In this document: one piece after another, positions 25,463-34,558 of the stretch
Position numbering within the stretch: position 1 is the first letter of the stretch
How the letters are laid out: every line of letters begins with the position of its first letter
From: Nakamurella multipartita DSM 44233
Lineage (GTDB): Bacteria; Actinomycetota; Actinomycetes; Mycobacteriales; Nakamurellaceae
Length of the DNA: 64,000 nt
Assembly: GCF_000024365.1 (NCBI RefSeq)
Contig: NC_013235.1
Coordinates: 3,844,001-3,908,000, forward strand
Direction: 5' to 3'
The notes under the pieces: generated by a model
The model's database searches: none
What the model was told of the DNA's origin: nothing
The model's input: the letters and a program-made list of their open reading frames with translations, nothing else
Program-made: the position numbers and the translations under genes

Positions 25463-26563
25463 ATGGCACCGCACGGGCAGCCGCCGGGACCGGTCCGCCC
25501 GCCCCGGTCGCTGGACGATCCGGCCTGGTTCGGCGCGGTGATGGGCCGTGCGGCCACGGCCACCGTCGCCTCCCTGCACCCCGGCCGGATCGGCCCGCTC
25601 AGCCGCTTCGCCGACGTCACCGCCGCGATCCTGCTCGTGGCCAGCATCCTCGCCTTCGCCGGGCTGTTCGTGCGCGACTTCCTGGTCCGCCGCCTGGGCG
25701 CCGACCTGGCCGGCAAGCTCCGCTCGCCCCGCACCGGACCGGCCTACGCCACCATCCCCGGCGCGATCAACGTGCTCGCCGTCGCCGTCCTGCACGTGTG
25801 GCCGGCCAGTGCCAACTCGGCGGTCGGCTGGTGGCTGCTCATCGGGCTGGCCGGCCTGGGCACCACGCTGGGCCTGATGCTGACGGTGGTCTTCTTCGTC
25901 AGCGCGTTCGAGCACGAACAGTTTCCGGCGCAGGACATCTCGGGCATCTGGTTCATTCCGGAGACCGTGGTCCTGCTGGGTTCGTTGCTGTTCGCCGAGC
26001 TGGCGCCGGCCGGACCGGAGGCCGCTCAGCGCGGGCTGGCCGTGCTGGCGGTCGCCCTGCTCGGGGCCGGCGGGTTGCTGTTCGGGATCACCGCGGTGAT
26101 CTTCGTGAACCGGCTGGTGCTGCACGCCGGGGTGCACCGCACCGGCGCCCCGGCCATGTGGATCATGATCAGCCCGCTGGCCGTCACCTCGCTCGCACTC
26201 CAGTCGGTGGCCGGCGGCGACCCGATGCTTGGCGGGACCTGGACGCCGGCCGTGGCCGAGGTCGCCACCTTCGCGGCCGGCGCGCTCTGGGGGTTCGCCC
26301 TCTGGTGGATCGCCGCTGCCGCCGTGGTCACCCGGCACGCCGGGCGGGCCGCGTTCACCCGGACCGCGGCGGACTGGGGCTTCGTCTTCCCGTCCGCGGC
26401 GATGGTCATCGCCACCCTGACCCTGGCCCGGCGATGGCAGTCCGGCCTGGTCGAGGCGGCCGGCCTGGCTCTGGGCGTGCTGCTGGCCCTGGTCTGGGTG
26501 GCCGTGCTGTCCGGCGCCGTCGTCGGGTACCGGCGCGAGCAACGCACCCGCCGCGGCCGGTGA
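25463..26563 (+). CDS. TDT/SLAC1 family membrane transporter
   Basis: 366 residues with about ten hydrophobic segments. The pattern DISGIWFIPETVVLLGSLLF and WGFALWWIAAAAVVTRH matches the tellurite-resistance/dicarboxylate transporter (TehA, Mae1, SLAC1) family of anion or C4-dicarboxylate carriers. The substrate cannot be read from sequence. The start ATG 25463 has no ribosome binding site and may be leaderless. It lies 73 bases after the DUF2254 gene. Confidence 0.8.
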   Translation: MAPHGQPPGPVRPPRSLDDPAWFGAVMGRAATATVASLHPGRIGPLSRFADVTAAILLVASILAFAGLFVRDFLVRRLGADLAGKLRSPRTGPAYATIPGAINVLAVAVLHVWPASANSAVGWWLLIGLAGLGTTLGLMLTVVFFVSAFEHEQFPAQDISGIWFIPETVVLLGSLLFAELAPAGPEAAQRGLAVLAVALLGAGGLLFGITAVIFVNRLVLHAGVHRTGAPAMWIMISPLAVTSLALQSVAGGDPMLGGTWTPAVAEVATFAAGALWGFALWWIAAAAVVTRHAGRAAFTRTAADWGFVFPSAAMVIATLTLARRWQSGLVEAAGLALGVLLALVWVAVLSGAVVGYRREQRTRRGR

Positions 26564-26570
26564 CCCGGGT

Positions 26571-27983
26571 TCACCGGCCGCGGGCGAAGACGACCTCGAA
26601 GAACGTCCGGATGATGATCTTGACGTCGAGCCAGAGCGACCAGTTCTCGATGTAGTAGTTGTCGTACCGGGCCCGGTCGGCGATCGAGGTGTCCCCGCGC
26701 AGCCCGCTGACCTGGGCCAGCCCGGTCAGCCCGACCTTGACCCGGTGCCGGTAGGCGTAGCGGTCGTACTTGTCGGAGAACTGCTCGACGAAGTGCGGCC
26801 GCTCGGGACGCGGCCCGACCAGAGACATGTCGCCGCGCAGAATGTTCCACAGCTGCGGCAATTCGTCCAGCGAGGTGCGGCGCAGGAACCGGCCGACCTT
26901 GCTGACCCGGTTGTCGGTGGCGATCGACCAGTTGGTGGCCGATTCGGCACTGGTGGCCGGCCGCATCGACCGCAGCTTGAGGCAGTCGAACAGCTCCCCG
27001 TTCCGGCCGACCCGGGGTTGGCGGAAGATCACGCCCGGCCCGCCGTCGATGCGCACGGCCAGCGCGCAGACGGCCAGGATCGGCGAGACCAGAATCAGCG
27101 CGGTGCCGGAGACGAGGATGTCGAAGACCCGCTTGACGGTGATGGCCGGCCCGCTCAGTCGCGGGTTGCCGATGCGCATGATCGGGATCGAACCGATGTG
27201 GTCCGACCCGCCGGACACGGTGCGGAACTGGTGCATCCGGGGCACCACCAGCAGGTCGCAGGTGGAACTGGCCGGGGCCCGGACCTCCTCCACCAGCGTG
27301 CGCTCGGGCACCGCGGAATCGGCCACCAGCAGCACGTCCACCCGGTAGCGGGTGACCACCGAGTCCAGATCGCTGATGTTGCCCAGCCGTTCGCTGACCA
27401 TGCTGGCCGCGGCGTCCTTGTCGTCGACGAAGCCGACGACCGACAGTCCGTACCGCTGATGCTGTTTGAGGATCCGGATGAGCTCGGCGGCGGTCTGGCC
27501 GCCCCCGATCACCACCGTCCGGTGGTGGCTGTAACGGCGGCGGCGGCTGAAGATGATCAGCTGCGAGGTGATGATCCGGCCGATGACCACCAACACGATG
27601 GCGATCGCCGCGTTCTTCATGAACGCGGTGACCATGGGACCCTCGGGCAGCAGGGCGATCCCGGTCGCCACGATGGCCGCCGCGGTCAGCAGGCTGGCGA
27701 CCAGGCTGGGCAGCTCGTCCAGCACGCTGACGTGCAACCGCGCGTGATAGCGACCGCGGTCGACGATCAGGAACAGCGACAACGCCGTCATCGAGATGAT
27801 CGCGACGTACTCGTCCGGCGCCCACAGCAGGGGCATGAGCAGCATGATCGCGTCGACCGGCAGGACGATCATCCAGGCTCGGATCAACCAGAGGAAGCGA
27901 CGCGTGCGCGACCCTCGTCGTTCCGACGGTTTCTTGCTGGCATTCGTGTCACGCGTGACCGGTGCCGGGCGCAATGCGGTCAT
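26571..27983 (-). CDS. Polyprenyl glycosylphosphotransferase (initiating sugar transferase)
   Basis: 470 residues. It attaches the first sugar phosphate to undecaprenyl phosphate to start polysaccharide assembly. Four N-terminal hydrophobic segments lead to a nucleotide-binding-like domain (VVIGGGQTAAELIRIL, about 165-180), then the catalytic WbaP/WcaJ domain with KRVFDILVSG, PRVGRNGELFDCLKLRSM, RRTSLDELPQLWNILRGDMS and VGPRPERPHF. The ATG at 27983 follows AAGGGAG. It is the last gene of the minus-strand exopolysaccharide set and has an 80-base gap before it, so it may have its own promoter. Confidence 0.92.
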   Translation of the reverse strand: MTALRPAPVTRDTNASKKPSERRGSRTRRFLWLIRAWMIVLPVDAIMLLMPLLWAPDEYVAIISMTALSLFLIVDRGRYHARLHVSVLDELPSLVASLLTAAAIVATGIALLPEGPMVTAFMKNAAIAIVLVVIGRIITSQLIIFSRRRRYSHHRTVVIGGGQTAAELIRILKQHQRYGLSVVGFVDDKDAAASMVSERLGNISDLDSVVTRYRVDVLLVADSAVPERTLVEEVRAPASSTCDLLVVPRMHQFRTVSGGSDHIGSIPIMRIGNPRLSGPAITVKRVFDILVSGTALILVSPILAVCALAVRIDGGPGVIFRQPRVGRNGELFDCLKLRSMRPATSAESATNWSIATDNRVSKVGRFLRRTSLDELPQLWNILRGDMSLVGPRPERPHFVEQFSDKYDRYAYRHRVKVGLTGLAQVSGLRGDTSIADRARYDNYYIENWSLWLDVKIIIRTFFEVVFARGR

Positions 27984-28062
27984 TGGTCGCTCCCTTGAGA
28001 TGACGAAACGAGTGCGAATATCCTGCAGCTCGCCCCTATGCACCCATATGGCTCTGCAGCTT

Positions 28063-29280
28063 TCACCCTATAGGCCTATCGCTCGCGGCGTCCAGAAGGA
28101 GCCGGTGGTCGGCGCGCGTCGTCACCCGCACGGGGTGAGGCGCCGGGCCGGGCCGGCGTTGCCAGCGGTCCTTGAGCCCGACGCAGGGCCGCTCGACGAG
28201 GCGATGGATACCCAGGCTGAGCAGCAGGGCCAGCGCCAGGCTCAGGCCGGCCCGCGGCCAGGTGGTCAGGTCGGTGTGCTGCTCCAGCAGCAACTGGATC
28301 AGCCGGTGCACCATGTACAGCGCGTAGGACAGCACGCCGATCCAGACCAGCGGGCGCAGCTGCAGCAGCCGGGTGAGGGGCATCCGAGGTGCCGCCACGA
28401 CCACCCCGACCAGGACGAACAGCCCGATGCCCTGCACGGTCGGGCCGACCGCGGCCGACCAGAGACCCGGCAGGTGCTCGCCGGCCACCACCAGCAGGGT
28501 CCCGCCGACCGCGGCGGCCAGCGCGGTCGCCGGCCGGGCGGCCAGCCGGCTCAGTCCCGCGACCGGGGCGACGGCGAGCAGGCAGCCGAACAGCAGCGAG
28601 TCGATCCGGGTGTCCGTGCCGACGTAGACCAGGGCCGGATCCCGGCCGATGCCGAACAGCAGGACCACTCGCCAGATCAGCACCAGCAGGCAACCGGCGG
28701 CGAAGACGGGCGCGCCGGCCCAGCCCGGCAACCAGCGCCGCACCGCGAGATAGCAGAACGGGAAGATCAGGTAGAAGTGCTCCTCGACGGCCAACGACCA
28801 GAGCACACCCAGGCCCGGCACGATGGTCGTCGGGTCGCCGACCACCTCGATCACGTTGGTGAAATGCAGGACGGCGCCGCCGACGCCGAGCCAGGTCAGG
28901 GCCCCGGCCAGCGCGCCGGTCAGGGTCAGCCCGATGGCGATCAGCACGACCAGGTACAGCGGCGGCAGGATGCGCAGGCTGCGGCGCAGGTAGAAGTTCC
29001 GGATGCTGATCCGGCCGTCTCGGTCGAACTCGCGGCGCAGCAGCGTGGTGATCAGGTAACCGGAGAGGAAGAAGAACACGGTGACCCCGGTGCCCGCGCC
29101 GACCGGCAGCGGGATCGCGGCATGGGCGGCGAAGACGATCAGCACCGACACCGCCCGCAGCCCGTCCAGCCCGGGGATGCGCCCGGATCCGGCGTCCGGA
29201 ACGGGCCCCGCAGCGGGCAACGGAGCGGGCACCGGCCCGGGGCTCGATCGGGCCGGGGCGGCCGGGTCCACCGCGGACAT
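28063..29280 (-). CDS. Acyltransferase 3 family protein (OafA-like)
   Basis: 405 residues, about ten membrane segments. The N-terminal RIPGLDGLRAVSVLIVFAAH and the later FFFLSGYLIT, RRSLRILPPLYL and LWSLAVEEHFYLIFP are classic for acyltransferase 3 enzymes that add acetyl or other acyl groups to extracellular polysaccharide. The ATG overlaps the stop of the ligase gene by one base (TGATG), so the two are coupled. It probably decorates the polymer made by this locus. Confidence 0.9.
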   Translation of the reverse strand: MSAVDPAAPARSSPGPVPAPLPAAGPVPDAGSGRIPGLDGLRAVSVLIVFAAHAAIPLPVGAGTGVTVFFFLSGYLITTLLRREFDRDGRISIRNFYLRRSLRILPPLYLVVLIAIGLTLTGALAGALTWLGVGGAVLHFTNVIEVVGDPTTIVPGLGVLWSLAVEEHFYLIFPFCYLAVRRWLPGWAGAPVFAAGCLLVLIWRVVLLFGIGRDPALVYVGTDTRIDSLLFGCLLAVAPVAGLSRLAARPATALAAAVGGTLLVVAGEHLPGLWSAAVGPTVQGIGLFVLVGVVVAAPRMPLTRLLQLRPLVWIGVLSYALYMVHRLIQLLLEQHTDLTTWPRAGLSLALALLLSLGIHRLVERPCVGLKDRWQRRPGPAPHPVRVTTRADHRLLLDAASDRPIG

Positions 29281-31301
29281 CACCGGGCCGCCAGGGCCGG
29301 GACGCGGGTCTGCTCGGCCCGATCGGCGGTTCCGGCCGGCCCGCGGTCCGGGTCGGCCGGTCGAAGGGCCCGGCGCCGCCGGCCGGTGATCACGGCGAGC
29401 GCGGCACAGCCGATCGTGGACAACGCCAGCGCCGGCAGCCACCACCACTCCGGCGACGAGACCGGTTGCGGCTGGGCGGGATCGCCGATCAGCTGGTAGC
29501 CGGTGTCCAGGTCGGCGATCCGAGCCTTGCTCGCCGCGACCGCCGCGGCGGTCAGTTCGGTGGCCGCGTCGCTGTCGTCGGCGGTGACCGTGAGCACCAC
29601 CCCACCGCCCAGTCGCGACTGGGCGAAAGCGATCTCGACATCCGCACGGTCAGCCCCGTCAGCACTGTCAGCACTGTCAGCGCCGCCGGGGCCGGCCCGC
29701 TGGGTGACCGCGGTGGCGTCGACCGACCGGCTGAGCACCTCGGTGAACGTCGGGCCGATCAGCCCCCGGGTGATGAGGTCCAGCGAGTAGGCACTGGCCG
29801 GATTCACCGCCCCCGACGGCACGATGCCCAGGGCGGTCGTGCTGGTGTAGACCGTCGTGCGATTGGTGAGGACGGCGACCGTGCCCAGCAGGCTCAGCGC
29901 GGCCATCACAGCGAGCCCGGCGACCACGCCGCGGCCGGGGCGCCACGGGCCCGGCTCAGGCTCGGGGGCGATCCCGCGACGGTCGATCGCGGCCCGGCTT
30001 TGCACGTCGACGGCCGCGGCGATGACCGCGATCAGCAGCAGGGCCCGGAAGTCCGACAGGTGCAGGAAGACGCTGGCGATCAGCCAGCCGATCAGCCCGC
30101 CGATCACCCCCAGGGCCAGGAACCGGCGGGTGTCGTCACCGGTTCGTCCGGCCCCGATCATGGTGCGCAGGGCGACGAACAGGATCGTGCCGAAGAAGAA
30201 CGCCCAGCAGATCAGCAGGACCACCCCGCCGTCGGCGGCCTGCTCCAGGTAGAAATTGTGCGCGGCGACGACGATGTTGACTGGTTCATAGAAGTTGGCC
30301 AGCCGGTCGTACTCCGCGAATAGCCCGCCGTAGCTGCCGATCCCGTGGCCGGTGATCGGTCGGTCCAGGAACATGTGCCAGGCGTCGAGCTGAAAGCGCT
30401 TACGGGTCACCACCGACGGGTCCGCGGTGGTCGTGGAGCCGGAGACGACCGCGGTCAGCGTGCCCAGCCGGCTGCCGATCCCGGTCAACGGGACGATGAC
30501 GATCAGCGCGACCGGCAGGTACAGCAACGCCTTTCGGTAGGCCCCGCCGGCCAGCACGGCCCACATCACCAGGCCGATGAACAACGCGATGAAGCCGCCG
30601 CGGGACTGGGTCAGGTACACCCCCAGCATCAGCGACACGGTCGCCCCACCCCACAGCACGCGGTCCCGCCAGGACTTGCTCATGGCCAGCAGCGAGAGCG
30701 ACATGGGCGTGAACAGGATCAGCAGCCGGCCCCAGAAATTCACGTCCGAGGACGTGCCCGCGTGCCGGGGGGTCAGCGCCCCGTCCTCCTGGACCAGCGG
30801 CACCCGGCTCAGGCCGCCCAGGCTGCCCTGGTTGTGCAGCACGAACTCGTGCACCACGGTCAGCCCGGCCAACGCGGCCAGCACCAGGACGGCGACCGCG
30901 GCGGTCGGTTTGACCTGGTCGGTGGACAGCACCAGGGCGTAGACGACCACGAAATACAGCAGGTCGCGGGCCTGGGAGGACAGCAGATCCAGCGAGGTCA
31001 CCGGGTCGGCCGCGGCCACGAAGCTCACGCAGAACCCGGCGAACAGCACCATCGCCCCCAGCAGCACCGGCGACCAGGCGAACCGGAACATCCTGCGGCG
31101 CATCATCACCAGCACCACGACGACGGCCAGCGCCAGCTGCGGCTTGTACGGGCTGGTGCCCAGCTGGTCGGCGATGACCCCGTTGATGTTGGAGACGTCC
31201 AGCGCCACCAGGGTCAGCAGCGACACCCGGGGGTAGGTGATGGCGAGCACGACGAAGGCGACCACGATCAGGCCGCCGCCCGCCATCAGGACGTCCTTCA
31301 T
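29280..31301 (-). CDS. O-antigen ligase family protein fused to Wzz-like domain
   Basis: 673 residues. The first ~440 residues have 11-12 hydrophobic segments with the periplasmic loop TGHGIGSYGGLFAEYDRLAN and VVAAHNFYLEQAADGGVVLL, the WaaL/O-antigen ligase signature. After a linker (about 440-455) comes a second unit: a membrane helix (VVAGLAVMAALSLLGTVAVL), an extracytoplasmic domain (TVYTSTTALGIVPSG) and a final helix near WWLPALALSTIGCAALAVI, the layout of Wzz chain-length regulators. So ligation or polymerisation and length control seem to be in one chain. A 9-bp DNA repeat at 29649-29684 encodes ADS/ADG repeats in the linker. Confidence 0.85.
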   Translation of the reverse strand: MKDVLMAGGGLIVVAFVVLAITYPRVSLLTLVALDVSNINGVIADQLGTSPYKPQLALAVVVVLVMMRRRMFRFAWSPVLLGAMVLFAGFCVSFVAAADPVTSLDLLSSQARDLLYFVVVYALVLSTDQVKPTAAVAVLVLAALAGLTVVHEFVLHNQGSLGGLSRVPLVQEDGALTPRHAGTSSDVNFWGRLLILFTPMSLSLLAMSKSWRDRVLWGGATVSLMLGVYLTQSRGGFIALFIGLVMWAVLAGGAYRKALLYLPVALIVIVPLTGIGSRLGTLTAVVSGSTTTADPSVVTRKRFQLDAWHMFLDRPITGHGIGSYGGLFAEYDRLANFYEPVNIVVAAHNFYLEQAADGGVVLLICWAFFFGTILFVALRTMIGAGRTGDDTRRFLALGVIGGLIGWLIASVFLHLSDFRALLLIAVIAAAVDVQSRAAIDRRGIAPEPEPGPWRPGRGVVAGLAVMAALSLLGTVAVLTNRTTVYTSTTALGIVPSGAVNPASAYSLDLITRGLIGPTFTEVLSRSVDATAVTQRAGPGGADSADSADGADRADVEIAFAQSRLGGGVVLTVTADDSDAATELTAAAVAASKARIADLDTGYQLIGDPAQPQPVSSPEWWWLPALALSTIGCAALAVITGRRRRALRPADPDRGPAGTADRAEQTRVPALAAR
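29649..29684 (-). repeat. Four tandem 9-bp repeats in ligase gene
   Basis: GTCAGCxCx is repeated four times in phase with the reading frame, giving Ala-Asp-Ser/Gly units in the protein. Copy number can change without breaking the frame. Confidence 0.7.
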
Positions 31302-31357
31302 CGGGGGCTCACCGGGTCCGGGTCACTGGGTCACTGGGTTTCAGTCCCTGCGCGGTG

Positions 31358-32659
31358 TCAGCCCGCGTCCCGGACCGGGGCCAGGCCGAACGCGTCGTCG
31401 TAGGCCGGGCCGACCACGGCCGGCGAGTAGTTGCGCCCCCAGCTGTCCCGGGCGGCCGCCGACAGGGCGGCGTTCGTGTCCGGCTGGACCGCGCGGGCCA
31501 GCAGCCCGACCAGCTCGGAGTCGGTCGGCGCGACCAGGCAGCCGTCGGACTCGTCGACCGCCAACCCCATCACGCCGGCCCGGGTGGCCACCACCGGCAG
31601 CCCGCGGGCCAGCGCCTCGAGCACCTTGATCTTGGTGCCGCTGCCCATCCGCAGCGGGGACAACAGCGCCGCGCACGAGCCCAGCACCTCGTCCAGATCG
31701 TCGACCCAGCCCAGCACCTGGACGTGCTCGCCCCAGGCGGCCGCCTCGGGCAGCGGCCGCGACGACCCCCGGCCCACCACCAGCAGCCGGAAGTCCGGGA
31801 TGGCCGCCAGCACCTGCTCCCGGAAGGTGGCCAGGAACCAGGTCAGGCCGTCGCGGTTGGGCGCGAAGTCCAGGCCGCCGAGGAAGACGAAGACCGGCTG
31901 CCCGTCCCAGCCGCGCACGTGTCGCGCCGGCTCGCGCAGCATCGGCAGCAGGGTGCTGATCGTCGGGTTGCCGGTCCGCTCGTAGAGCTCGTCGGACTCC
32001 TGGGCGTTGACCAGCAGGGTGGCGTCGAACAGCTCGGGCGCCTGGTCCTCGGAGCGCGCCGTGGAGGCCTGCTCGAGTTGCAGCAGCCGGCGGTAGACGA
32101 ACTTGCGCTCGACCACCCGGCCGACGGCCCGCGGCAGCAACTTGCCGAACTCGCCGAGCGGATCGGTGACCTCGGACTGGTCCTGATCGATCCGGTCGAG
32201 CATGCTGGCGTAGCGCTTGGAGAACAGGTCGTCGGCGTACAGCGCCCGTGGTTTGCGCCCCATGTACCGGGCGTACTGCCCGGTCCGCATGGTGTCCCAG
32301 ATCTGCAGGTCGGCGCGGATCTCGGCCAGTTGCTCGGCGATCGCCGCCAGCACCCGGGCCGACCACAGGGCGGCCTCCTGCAGGGAGGTGTGCGGCGGCC
32401 GGACCACCCGTTGCAGGACCGCGCCGGCCTGCTCCACGGCGGTCGGCTTGGCGATGACGTGCCGCTGGTAGCGCACCGGCGGGCGGTCGATGCTGGTCCG
32501 GCCGACGATGATGACGTGCACCTGGTCGGGACCGAGCCGGTGGCACAGGTGGTCCAGGATGCCGCCGAGCACCACCTGCTTGCCGAACGAACGGGGCTCG
32601 GGCTCGGTGGCGGTGATCAGCACGACCCGGTGGATGGGGGCGCCGGTGGCCATGGTCAT
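31358..32659 (-). CDS. Glycosyltransferase, GT4 type
   Basis: 433 residues. The C-terminal Rossmann half has VFVFLGGLDFAPNRDG, FRLLVVGRGSSRPL, VQVLGWVDDLDEVLGSCAALLSPLRMGSGTKIKVLEA and GLPVVATRAGVMGLAV, the usual GT-B donor-binding layout. It transfers an activated sugar onto the growing repeat unit; donor and linkage are unknown. AGGAGG lies five bases before ATG 32659. It sits between ligase and flippase in the minus-strand polysaccharide operon. Confidence 0.9.
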   Translation of the reverse strand: MTMATGAPIHRVVLITATEPEPRSFGKQVVLGGILDHLCHRLGPDQVHVIIVGRTSIDRPPVRYQRHVIAKPTAVEQAGAVLQRVVRPPHTSLQEAALWSARVLAAIAEQLAEIRADLQIWDTMRTGQYARYMGRKPRALYADDLFSKRYASMLDRIDQDQSEVTDPLGEFGKLLPRAVGRVVERKFVYRRLLQLEQASTARSEDQAPELFDATLLVNAQESDELYERTGNPTISTLLPMLREPARHVRGWDGQPVFVFLGGLDFAPNRDGLTWFLATFREQVLAAIPDFRLLVVGRGSSRPLPEAAAWGEHVQVLGWVDDLDEVLGSCAALLSPLRMGSGTKIKVLEALARGLPVVATRAGVMGLAVDESDGCLVAPTDSELVGLLARAVQPDTNAALSAAARDSWGRNYSPAVVGPAYDDAFGLAPVRDAG

Positions 32660-32738
32660 GGGGTCCTCCTGCGGGACGGTGGGCACAGTCGGGACGAAGC
32701 GCCAGGTGGGCGCGAGATGCCGGGCGGCGCAGCGGTGT

Positions 32739-34262
32739 TCATCGGGCCCCGACTCCGCGCCGGCGCAGCAGGCCGACCATGTCGAGCACCGTGGACCGGG
32801 CGAACAGCAGGCTGGCCCCGACGGCCGCGGCCGCGCAGGCCAGCCCGACCACGAGCAGGGTCAGGAACTGGCCGGCCGGCAGCACCGAGCGGACCAGCAG
32901 CCCGACCCCACCGGTGGTCGCGGCGATGGCCACCGCGGGGGCGACCGCGCCCAGCAGCCGCGGCCACGGGGTGCCGTGGGCGTAGCGGACCAGGGCGAGC
33001 CGGGCCAGGCAGTAGAGCACGTTGAAGATCAGCAGGGCGACGGCGACGCCGACCAGACCGTGCCCGGCGGCCACGACGAACCCGACGATCAGCGCGATGG
33101 TGGCCGGAATGTCCAGCGCGACCAGCGTTCCCGGCCGGCCGTTGGCGGTGAACACGTCGCCGCTGGCCCAGCCGACGGCCATGAAGCCCAGGGCCAGGGA
33201 GATGAACACCATCGGCGCGACGGCCGGCTCCCACTGCGGGGAGAACAGGACCGGGACCGCCTCGGGGGCCAGCACCGCCAGCGCGGCGCCGGCGGTCAGC
33301 CCGTAGATGGACAGCAGTCGGGTGGCCCGCAGCATGCCGGCGGTCAGCACGTCCTGGCTGATCACCCGGGCCTTCGAGTAGGCCGACAGGGCGACCGCGG
33401 AGAAGATCCACAGCACGTTCTCGATGACGAGTTCGGGCAGTTTGTAGGCCATCCCGTAATAGCCCAGGGCGGTCGTGCCGACCATCGCGCCGACCACCAG
33501 GTAGTCGGCCGACGCCCGGATCGACCCGAGCACCCGGATGACGGTGACCAGGCCGCCGAACCGCAGCAGCCCGGAGATCAGGTCCCGATGGGCCCAGAAG
33601 GCGGGCCGGATCGGGACCAGGATCCACAGCAGCAGCATCGCCACCAGCTCGCTGCCGACGATGCCGGCGGCGATGCTGATCGCCCCGCCGACGGTCAACG
33701 CCATCGGCACCGAGACGGCGACCCGCACCGCCGCCCGGGTCAGGTCGATGGCGGTTCGCCGGCGGAACAACAGGTCTCGCTTGAGCACCGCATCGCTGAC
33801 CTGACCGGCGCCGCGGAACAGCGGGTACAGGAACAGCAGGGCGAACAGGCCCGCCTGCGAGCTGGAGTCGAACAGGGCGGCGATCCACGGCGAGGCGATC
33901 ACGCCGGCCACGCAGATCGCCGCGCTGATCCCCAGGTTCAGCGTCATGGCCATCCGTACGGCCGGGGTGATGCCGGTCTCCTGCCGGGCCACCACGGCCG
34001 CGCCCACGCCCAGATCCAGCGCCGCGTCCAGCATCGCGATGATCGTCACCGCCGCGGTGACCACGCCGAAGTCCTCGGGGGTGAGCAACCGGGCCAGCAG
34101 CAGGGTCAGCCCGAGGATCACGATGCGGTTGGAGCCCCAGGCCAGGGTGGTCCACAGGAACCCGCCGATGGACCGGCGGGCCAGGGCCTGGGTCGATTCG
34201 GGCTCCGGCCGGCCGTAGGGGTCGGCGTCGGGCTCCAGATCCCCGCTGTCGATGGCGTGAAT
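32739..34262 (-). CDS. Polysaccharide flippase (Wzx/MATE-like), start codon ATT proposed
   Basis: 507 residues with about 13-14 membrane segments. GFLWTTLAWGSNRIVILGLT, LLARLLTPEDFGVVTAA and the repeated paired helices match lipid-linked oligosaccharide flippases (RfbX/Wzx, polysaccharide_synt type). It moves the lipid-linked repeat unit across the membrane. The start is odd: the frame has no ATG, GTG or TTG near its N-terminus, but a strong GGGAGGAG (34270-34277) lies seven bases before ATT 34262. An ATG at 34269 is adjacent to that site and in the wrong frame. First gene of the minus-strand operon. Confidence 0.85.
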   Translation of the reverse strand: MHAIDSGDLEPDADPYGRPEPESTQALARRSIGGFLWTTLAWGSNRIVILGLTLLLARLLTPEDFGVVTAAVTIIAMLDAALDLGVGAAVVARQETGITPAVRMAMTLNLGISAAICVAGVIASPWIAALFDSSSQAGLFALLFLYPLFRGAGQVSDAVLKRDLLFRRRTAIDLTRAAVRVAVSVPMALTVGGAISIAAGIVGSELVAMLLLWILVPIRPAFWAHRDLISGLLRFGGLVTVIRVLGSIRASADYLVVGAMVGTTALGYYGMAYKLPELVIENVLWIFSAVALSAYSKARVISQDVLTAGMLRATRLLSIYGLTAGAALAVLAPEAVPVLFSPQWEPAVAPMVFISLALGFMAVGWASGDVFTANGRPGTLVALDIPATIALIVGFVVAAGHGLVGVAVALLIFNVLYCLARLALVRYAHGTPWPRLLGAVAPAVAIAATTGGVGLLVRSVLPAGQFLTLLVVGLACAAAAVGASLLFARSTVLDMVGLLRRRGVGAR

Positions 34263-34558
34263 GGTGCATCTCCTCCCGAACCGGCACTGGACGGACGATG
34301 TGTTGCACTGCTCGACCCGTCCGATTGGCCTCGTCAGCCCTCCGGGTCCGGGTTCGGTCTCGACTGCCACAGGCTGTGAGCAAAAGAGACATTGTTTAAC
34401 CCGAATGCACGGATCAATCTTCCTGCTGGACACGCTGTGTCGACTTGACCGAACAAGAGGTCCCGAGTGTAGTCTGAATGGGTGCAATCTGGAGGATCAG
34501 ATGCGCGCTTCGCGGACCGGTCTCGCCCGATAGGCCCATCCTGACCGAAGGAGAGAGC
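34263..34558. promoter_or_regulatory. Divergent promoter region of exopolysaccharide operons
   Basis: This gap separates the two oppositely read polysaccharide operons and should drive both. On the plus strand TTGACC (34445-34450) and TAGTCT (34470-34475) form a candidate promoter with a long 19-base spacer. GC is lower than in the flanks. No gene is seen. Confidence 0.4.
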
